Shown here: piece after piece, positions 32,712-37,871 of the stretch
Layout: each line of letters opens with the position of its first letter
Position numbering within the stretch: the first letter of the stretch is position 1
Assembly: GCA_035446985.1 (NCBI GenBank)
Contig: DAOTGG010000007.1
Location: 1-37,871 of the forward strand
DNA: 37,871 bases
DNA from: JAQUSX01 sp035446985
Lineage (GTDB): Bacteria > Bacillota > Clostridia > Christensenellales > CAG-314
Direction: 5' to 3'
Notes under the pieces: generated by a model
What the model was told of the DNA's origin: nothing
What the model saw: the letters and a program-made list of their open reading frames with translations, nothing else
Databases searched by the model: none
Position numbers and translations under genes: made by a program

Positions 32712-34214
32712 TTATTTTATATCGTAAATTTTGCCGTACTTATTAATCAGATAATCAACGTAGTAATTGGGGTTAAACGCTTCGCCCGTTGCCGATTTCA
32801 AGATATCTTTCGGGTCCATTGTCGAGCCGTATTTATGGATTTTGTCTTTCAGCCAGAGATTTATCTGTTTCAGGTTTTCGCTGCCCATTTCTTTTTTCGT
32901 ATCGATGTCCTGCGACATTTTGTGATATATCTGAGAAGCGTAAGCCGAGCCTAGCGCGTAAGTCGGGAAGTATCCGATAGTTCCGCCAGCCCAATGCACG
33001 TCCTGCAAAATACCTTCTTTGTCGTTAGGCACGTCGACGCCCAAATATTCTTTATATAATTTATTCCATTCATTGGGTAGTTCGTCAACTCCGATTTCAC
33101 CGCTTATCATACGCTTTTCTATTTCATAACGAATCATAATATGCAAAGCGTACGTCAGTTCGTCGGCTTCCGTTCTGATAAGAGAACATTCAGCCATATT
33201 TACGCCCTTGTAAAAATCGTCAAGCGTAACGCCTTTTAGTTCGTTAGGGAACGTTTCAACCAGTTTCGGATAATGTCTTTGCCAAAATTCATAACTTCTG
33301 CCGACGATGTTTTCATAAAATCTGGATTGAGATTCGTGCATACCCATAGACACGCCGCCCCCCGACATAGAATCGTTCAAAGCGGGATCAACCTGTTGTT
33401 CGTACGTCGCGTGTCCAAGCTCGTGTATTGTTGAAAAAATTGCGGACGCTACCATATTTTCATAAAAATGCGTAGTGAATCTTACGTTTGTCGAATCCAT
33501 ACTCAAGGTGAAGGGGTGTTCGCTTTCTTTCATCAAACCTCTATTAAGGTCAAAACACATAACGCCTTCCAAATACTGCGAAAACTCTTTTTGTTTGTCT
33601 GCGGGAAAATACGCTTTTAGCCAAGAGTCGTTGAATTTTAGTTTTTTTGACGTGACTTTTTTGACGAAAGGCACGAGTTTTTCACGCAGAACGTTGAAAA
33701 AACTGTCAAAATCTTTTTGAGTAAAACCTTTTTCGAACTCGTCGAGTAATACGTCGTAACCGCTGAGTTTGTCGGTTTGCTGCCATACTGTGTAATTTTT
33801 GTTATAAGCGATAATTTGTTCAAGATACGGTTTAAACATATTGTAATCGCTTTTCGCTTTCGCGTCAAAATACATTTGACGGGCATTTTCCAATAATTCG
33901 GTAAATTTTATGTACTCTTCCATCGGTATTCTGCTCGTTTTATCCACGTCACATTTTTGCTTTTCTATCTCATGACGCATAACGGGATCAAGTTTTTCTC
34001 TTTGCTCGTATATATTATTTATGGCGTCGATATAAACCTTGTCCGTACTGAGTTTGTACATAAGCTCGCTTAAAACAGCGGAATTTTTGCCTCTTTGCGC
34101 AAAACAACCTCTGGGAGCCTCGGTATTGGAATCCCAATGTATTGTCGACATTGCGTGTTGCAATGCTCTGAGTTTTTTGTTTGTGTCAAAGTAAATATCA
34201 AGATATTTTTGCAT
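32712..34214 (-). CDS. M32-family (Taq) metallocarboxypeptidase
   Basis: A 500-aa cytoplasmic zinc carboxypeptidase of family M32, which removes C-terminal residues from peptides. The zinc motif is H264-E-L-G-H268, and the conserved H-E-S-Q-S-R with the third ligand E294 lies at 293-298. Length is normal. The ATG at 34214 lies inside the end of the P-type ATPase gene (17-bp overlap), with AAGGAG inside that gene, so translation is probably coupled. A functional tie between peptide turnover and cation transport is not known. Confidence 0.95.
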   Translation of the reverse strand: MQKYLDIYFDTNKKLRALQHAMSTIHWDSNTEAPRGCFAQRGKNSAVLSELMYKLSTDKVYIDAINNIYEQREKLDPVMRHEIEKQKCDVDKTSRIPMEEYIKFTELLENARQMYFDAKAKSDYNMFKPYLEQIIAYNKNYTVWQQTDKLSGYDVLLDEFEKGFTQKDFDSFFNVLREKLVPFVKKVTSKKLKFNDSWLKAYFPADKQKEFSQYLEGVMCFDLNRGLMKESEHPFTLSMDSTNVRFTTHFYENMVASAIFSTIHELGHATYEQQVDPALNDSMSGGGVSMGMHESQSRFYENIVGRSYEFWQRHYPKLVETFPNELKGVTLDDFYKGVNMAECSLIRTEADELTYALHIMIRYEIEKRMISGEIGVDELPNEWNKLYKEYLGVDVPNDKEGILQDVHWAGGTIGYFPTYALGSAYASQIYHKMSQDIDTKKEMGSENLKQINLWLKDKIHKYGSTMDPKDILKSATGEAFNPNYYVDYLINKYGKIYDIK

Positions 34215-36540
34215 TCAATTTCTCCTTTTTATTTTTTTCTTCTATTATTCTTCCGACCGCGATAATCAAAACGGATATCGCCACCGTAATAACCAAAAAT
34301 ATTAATATTTTGTTTGTCAATAGATATAGATGATAATCCAAATATTTATTCAAAAACCAAAACGCCGCTGTGGAAATAACCAGCGAACCCGCCGATACAG
34401 CAAAGCTTAATTTTGTAAAAGGCATACAAAGGGTTATTAAACCGACAAGACCCGAGTAAGTTATGGCGAGCATAACGGTCATAGTAATAGCTCTTTCATC
34501 TCCCCCGATACCTATGACGTTCGCAAAAATATAAATAAGCGCGACGTTAACCGCCATAGCTATTCCTTTTGGCAAGGTCGAGGCAAATATATTAGGCAAA
34601 AATTTTCCTTTGATAAGACTTTCGTTATGCCTTAACGCAAGGAAAAACGCGGGAATACCGATTACGAAAAATTCGATAACATAAAGATTTTGCGGTTCCA
34701 GCGGATAGACTTTGCCTAGCGCGAGCATAAGGACGGTTGTAAACATTGTCATAATGGTCTTCATCAAAAAAAGCGAAGTGGAATTTTGAATATTGTTAAC
34801 CACTTGTCTGCCTTCTTTTACAACGTTAGGCATTGACGAAAATTTGCTGTCCAACAGCACCAAATGAGCCGCGCTTTTTGCGGCGTCGCTGCCCGCGGCT
34901 ATCGCTACGGCGCAGTCGGCCTGTTTCATTGCCAAAATATCGTTTACTCCGTCGCCGGTCATAGCTACGGTGTTGCCTTGTTCCTTTAGCGTTTTTATAA
35001 TAATCGCTTTTTGTTCGGGCGTTACTCTGCCGAATACGGTGTAATTTTCTACCGCCTTGACGACTTCTTCATCGCTTAATCCGTCCAAAGAAATAAATTT
35101 ATCGGAATTTGCGATACCTGCCTTTTCGGCTATAACGGACACCGTCTGAGCGTTGTCGCCCGAAATCACTCTTATGCCCACTTGATTTTCTCTAAACCAG
35201 TTGATTATATCTTTCGCGTCGGAACGCAGCGTGTCTGATAACGCTATCAATGCGACAGCCTTGACGTTTTTCGGATTTTCCAAACTTCCGTCCGCTTTGG
35301 CAAGCAGTAAAGTCCGCATACCTTTTTCGCTGTATTTTTCATTGATTTTTTTGATTTTAGCGTCTTTTGGCAAAATAAATTCGCTCGCGCCAAGTAAAAA
35401 GATACCGTTACTAAACGCCGCCCCCGACATTTTTCTTTCAGAAGAAAACGGCAAAGATTTTTCCGCCTTTATATCAATTTCATCGCCGAATTTATCTAAC
35501 AAAGCTTTTGCGGTATCGTTGCTGTCGCCCGTTGCTGCCAATATTCCCGCAACAGTCTGTCCAACGTCCACGCTGTCGTCAAATATCTCTATTTCTTCCA
35601 CCGACATTGTGCCGTCGGTTATCGTACCCGTTTTGTCAAGACAAAGCACGTCTACTCGAGCCAGCATTTCTATGCAATATAGGTCCTGCACCAAAGCTTT
35701 TTTTCGTACCATCTTTATAACTGAAACGGCGAGCGTCACAGATGTCAGTAGCACCATTCCCGACGGAATCATACCTATCATAGAGCCGCACGCTCTTGCC
35801 AAAGCTTCCGTCCACGGTTTTGCGTTAGCGTAAAAGCCCGTCAAAAAAGACGCCAGTCCAAGCGGGAAAACCACTATGGCAATGATTTTTATAATGCCGT
35901 TAATAGAGCGCATTAGCTCGGATTTCGGCTTTTTGTATTTTTTTGCTTTTATCGCAAGCTGCTCGACGTAGTTTTGCGCGCCGATATGAACGACTGTCGC
36001 GTAACAGTTTCCCGAAACGACGAAACTTCCCGACAGCAGCGTATCTCCTACTTCTTTTTTGACCGAGTGACTTTCGCCCGTGAGCAAAGCCTCGTTCGTT
36101 TCGATATAGCCAAAGAGTACTTCGCTGTCTGCGGGTATTTGGTCGCCGACTTTAAGCTTTATAACGTCACCGAAGACGATTTTTCCGACGCCGATTTTCT
36201 TTTCTTTTCCGTCACGAATAACGACGGCGTTCGCCGAGGTAAGTATGGAAAGTTTTTGCACGATAACTTTTGCTCTGACTTCTTGAATAATGCCTATAAA
36301 AGTGTTCGCCAAAATCACGATGCAAAACATCGTGTTTTTCCAGTCGCCGGCTATAGCGAGTAAAATAAAAACGACAAGCCCGACAAGGTTAAACATTGTC
36401 AGAACGTTGTCGATAATTATGGAAGTGTAGCTTTTGCCGACCGTTTTTTTGACGTAATTGGTTTTGCCTTCTGCGGCAAGCTCGGTTGCCTGCGCTTCGG
36501 TTAGTCCTTGCGGAACGTTACTTAAATTCGTTTTATTCAT
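34198..36540 (-). CDS. P-type cation-transporting ATPase (CtpE/EXP7-like)
   Basis: A 780-aa P-type ATPase without N-terminal metal-binding domains. Actuator motif T-G-E-S is near 154-157; the M4 motif is M-I-P-S-G-M near 257-262, where Ca2+-ATPases have P-E-G; the phosphorylated D-K-T-G-T has D302; T-G-D-G-V-N-D is in the hinge. The overall form resembles CtpE/EXP7-type ATPases, for which calcium transport has been proposed, but the ion is not certain. I chose the ATG at 36540 because a strong promoter lies between it and the in-frame codon at 36591, which cannot then be the start. The leader is only about 10 nt and has no Shine-Dalgarno. Confidence 0.88.
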   Translation of the reverse strand: MNKTNLSNVPQGLTEAQATELAAEGKTNYVKKTVGKSYTSIIIDNVLTMFNLVGLVVFILLAIAGDWKNTMFCIVILANTFIGIIQEVRAKVIVQKLSILTSANAVVIRDGKEKKIGVGKIVFGDVIKLKVGDQIPADSEVLFGYIETNEALLTGESHSVKKEVGDTLLSGSFVVSGNCYATVVHIGAQNYVEQLAIKAKKYKKPKSELMRSINGIIKIIAIVVFPLGLASFLTGFYANAKPWTEALARACGSMIGMIPSGMVLLTSVTLAVSVIKMVRKKALVQDLYCIEMLARVDVLCLDKTGTITDGTMSVEEIEIFDDSVDVGQTVAGILAATGDSNDTAKALLDKFGDEIDIKAEKSLPFSSERKMSGAAFSNGIFLLGASEFILPKDAKIKKINEKYSEKGMRTLLLAKADGSLENPKNVKAVALIALSDTLRSDAKDIINWFRENQVGIRVISGDNAQTVSVIAEKAGIANSDKFISLDGLSDEEVVKAVENYTVFGRVTPEQKAIIIKTLKEQGNTVAMTGDGVNDILAMKQADCAVAIAAGSDAAKSAAHLVLLDSKFSSMPNVVKEGRQVVNNIQNSTSLFLMKTIMTMFTTVLMLALGKVYPLEPQNLYVIEFFVIGIPAFFLALRHNESLIKGKFLPNIFASTLPKGIAMAVNVALIYIFANVIGIGGDERAITMTVMLAITYSGLVGLITLCMPFTKLSFAVSAGSLVISTAAFWFLNKYLDYHLYLLTNKILIFLVITVAISVLIIAVGRIIEEKNKKEKLNAKIS

Positions 36541-36556
36541 AATTATTTTCAAGCTA

Positions 36557-36585
36557 ACTATATCAATTATTGCCCTTAGTGTCAA
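36557..36585 (-). promoter_or_regulatory. Promoter of the P-type ATPase-peptidase operon
   Basis: Minus strand: -35 TTGACA (36580-36585), 17-nt spacer, -10 TATAGT (36557-36562). Confidence 0.8.
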
Positions 36586-36676
36586 CACCAAACAAAAAAT
36601 CAGGCATCTTTTTTATTAAAATCTTTTCTTTATAATTGCTTGAAAAATGATAATGACTTTGATTATTTATAAAAAT

Positions 36677-36706
36677 AAACGGGCGTTTTACTTAACACCC
36701 GTTTTT
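36677..36706 (-). terminator. Intrinsic terminator after the ECF-S-like gene
   Basis: Stem AAACGGGTGTT / AACGCCCGTTT (one G-T pair) with a 6-nt loop, T-rich on both sides. It lies about 100 nt past the stop of the ECF-S-like gene. Confidence 0.82.
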
Positions 36707-36804
36707 AGTAAATTTAACTGGTTTAAAAGCTAATGATTGCGAATAAAACAGCAAAAAAAGAAACTGCCATATTTATTTCGTTTAATAATTCGCGTTAGCA
36801 ATTA

Positions 36805-37392
36805 TTATTCTGTCACTTTCGCCCCGGGCGCGAGTTTGACTCTTTTTAGCGGATAATACAAAGCTACCGTAATCGCTCCGCCTATAAGGGCTGTGAAAAG
36901 CTGCAAAACGCCCCACGCAATAGAAAGCTTGTCCACAAGCTGCGGCGCTAAGAATAACGGGAACAGTACGCGCGAGAAGAAAAACATGAGTAAAAACTTT
37001 ACTCCTGCCGCCAGTATTACAGACAAGATAAGCGATGCCAATCTTTTAAATTCGTTTTGCTGTTCTGATACTTTTGTCAGCTTAATAACGAAAGCGAAAA
37101 TAACAACCAACGCCGCGTTGCTTAATGCGATAAAAGGCACAAGCACAACTTGCGGATTGAGTCCCAAAGCCAAAGCGATAAAAGGCGTGATAATACCTAT
37201 TGAAATACCGCCTATTATGCCTGTCAGTAATGCGGACAGCAGTAAAAACATATTAACGATAGAGCCTGTAATGAGCTGAATGCCCAATAGTCCCGATAAA
37301 TATTGCGCCAAAACCGTCAATGCGGTCATTATACCTATACGCGCCAGTATCATAGCTTTGTTTTTTGCGTTACCAAATAAAAATACTTTCAT
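36805..37392 (-). CDS. ECF transporter S-component-like membrane protein
   Basis: A 195-aa protein with about six TM helices. Size and pattern fit substrate-binding S components of energy-coupling-factor vitamin transporters: an early ARIGIMTALTVLAQYLSG helix, then SIVNMFLLLSALLTGIIGGI and ITPFIALALGLNPQVVLVPF. The substrate is unknown. Its ATG overlaps the stop of the TM1266-type regulator gene (TAATG), and its AAGGAG site lies inside that gene, so the two are coupled. The other ECF subunits are not in the window. Family assignment is by layout, not by a decisive motif. Confidence 0.68.
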   Translation of the reverse strand: MKVFLFGNAKNKAMILARIGIMTALTVLAQYLSGLLGIQLITGSIVNMFLLLSALLTGIIGGISIGIITPFIALALGLNPQVVLVPFIALSNAALVVIFAFVIKLTKVSEQQNEFKRLASLILSVILAAGVKFLLMFFFSRVLFPLFLAPQLVDKLSIAWGVLQLFTALIGGAITVALYYPLKRVKLAPGAKVTE

Positions 37393-37646
37393 TATTTTGT
37401 CTCCTTTGCGGCGGTTACCGCACTTTTTACTTGAATATCGGGCAGTCTGCCGAGTTTTCCCGTTAACGCGGAAATCTGCTCCACAGTCCCTTTTACAATG
37501 AGCGAGATTACGCTTTCGTCCCGTTCTCGGTCATGGATACCCGTTCGTGCCACGATTATTTCGCCGAACGCGGACAAAATTTCCTGTACGCTCACAGCCA
37601 CTTTGCGGTCTTCGATAACGATCGCTATTACGCCTAGTCTTTCCAT
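37392..37646 (-). CDS. TM1266-type iron-only hydrogenase system regulator (ACT-like)
   Basis: An 84-aa protein matching the family found beside [FeFe]-hydrogenase maturation genes: RLGVIAIVIEDRK, a conserved RTGIHDRERDESVISLIVKG block at 34-53 (family consensus R-x-G-I-x-x-R), and ALTGKLGRLPDIQVKSA. The fold is a ferredoxin-like ACT domain. Its regulatory mode is unproven. No hydrogenase or HydEFG gene is in this window. It is coupled to an ECF-S-like membrane protein. AGGAGC precedes the ATG directly after an intrinsic terminator hairpin, so a leader-based control is likely. Confidence 0.85.
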   Translation of the reverse strand: MERLGVIAIVIEDRKVAVSVQEILSAFGEIIVARTGIHDRERDESVISLIVKGTVEQISALTGKLGRLPDIQVKSAVTAAKETK

Positions 37647-37660
37647 AAAATTTTGCTCCT

Positions 37661-37694
37661 AAAAATAAAAAATACTCTCTATTAGTTTAGAGAG
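37661..37694 (-). terminator. Intrinsic terminator in the leader of the TM1266-regulator operon
   Basis: A 7-bp stem CTCTCTA / TAGAGAG with a 6-nt loop, followed on the minus strand by TATTTTTTATTTTT, ending next to the AGGAGC ribosome site. It either ends a short leader RNA or works as an attenuator. Confidence 0.75.
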
Positions 37695-37817
37695 CTTTTG
37701 GGATTATATTTAAGGCAATATAAATGCTCACGCCGATACGTCTAAAAAAAATTTTGCGACGTCGGGGTGAACGAATGTAAAATTGTCTTCATCTCCGAAA
37801 AGCTCATTGACTAAGAT
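37695..37817 (-). promoter_or_regulatory. Untranslated leader of unknown class (about 120 nt before the terminator)
   Basis: The transcript from the promoter at 37824-37852 would run about 170 nt before the first gene. AAAAGCTC at 37798-37805 and GAGCTTTT at 37692-37699 are exact complements, and the second overlaps the terminator arm, so they could form an antiterminator. I do not recognise a known riboswitch. A 21-codon ATG frame (37742-37807) lies inside and could be a leader peptide, without a ribosome site. Confidence 0.45.
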
Positions 37818-37823
37818 AATTAA

Positions 37824-37852
37824 ATTTTATTCGTAACTTAATGTTTTGTCAA
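37824..37852 (-). promoter_or_regulatory. Promoter of the TM1266-regulator / ECF-S operon
   Basis: Minus strand: -35 TTGACA (37847-37852), 17-nt spacer, -10 TAAAAT (37824-37829), start expected near 37817. Confidence 0.8.
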
Positions 37853-37871
37853 CCTTTTACAAGACCTTAAA

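Noticed and set aside
35201..35833. A 210-codon plus-strand open frame inside the P-type ATPase gene
   Set aside because: It is a shadow of the ATPase frame, whose motifs DKTGT and TGDGVND are intact across this region.
36541..36591. Upstream start of the P-type ATPase at 36591
   Set aside because: A strong promoter (36557-36585) lies downstream of that codon, and the extra residues are not family-like.

Overview
The window looks like a chromosomal segment of an uncultured, low-GC, anaerobic Firmicute (Clostridia-like), probably from a metagenome assembly. The pointers are AT-rich DNA with strong AGGAGG-type ribosome sites, SpoVG, MurC, an EFR1-type flavodoxin/ferredoxin, a TM1266-type [FeFe]-hydrogenase-associated regulator, a Crp/Fnr-controlled persulfide/CoA-disulfide reductase, a GEMM-I c-di-GMP riboswitch, and a 100-N scaffold gap flanked by a duplicated 55-bp contig end. 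The taxon is an inference; no rRNA is present.

Layout. (1) 1-7990, minus strand: a c-di-GMP-I riboswitch with its own promoter leads a two-gene operon for very large secreted proteins (1662 aa, and at least 946 aa running off the left edge) with beta-strand repeats, Ig-like segments and leucine-rich repeats. (2) 8035-10071: a TetR regulator and an ArsB/NhaD-type permease, with a 15-bp palindrome over the permease promoter. (3) 10086-12765: a lipid/glycolipid operon of GT2 glycosyltransferase, PlsC-like acyltransferase and CrtO-like acyltransferase. (4) 12959-21334: mostly single genes: an XRE membrane regulator (probably leaderless), a DUF421 protein, a GPH sugar symporter, a lipoyl-less E2-like acyltransferase, a PF06541 membrane protein, an EFR1 ferredoxin, a GtrA protein and a DUF898 pair. 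(5) 21462-25227: a redox/sulfur block of thioredoxin, Crp/Fnr regulator and a four-domain CoA-disulfide-reductase/rhodanese/TusA/DsrE fusion, with a palindromic operator candidate. (6) 25250-26502: a 31-bp tandem duplication, a very AT-rich orphan gene bracketed by two near-identical terminators, and a tRNA operon (fMet, Met, Glu, Val). (7) 26861-30429: a degenerate zinc-dehydrogenase homologue and a pseudouridine catabolic operon psuK-psuG-gtrA, with the gap inside gtrA. (8) 30706-37852: murC, spoVG, a P-type ATPase overlapping an M32 carboxypeptidase, and a TM1266 regulator plus ECF-S-like membrane protein behind a leader with an intrinsic terminator.

How it fits together. Most genes are short operons with sigma-A type promoters (TTGACA-17-TATAAT class), many of them readable by eye. 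The most system-like parts are the c-di-GMP-gated surface-protein operon, the Crp/Fnr-thioredoxin-persulfide reductase module, and the small AT-rich island at the tRNA operon terminator. No transposases, integrases, CRISPR arrays or rRNA genes were found.
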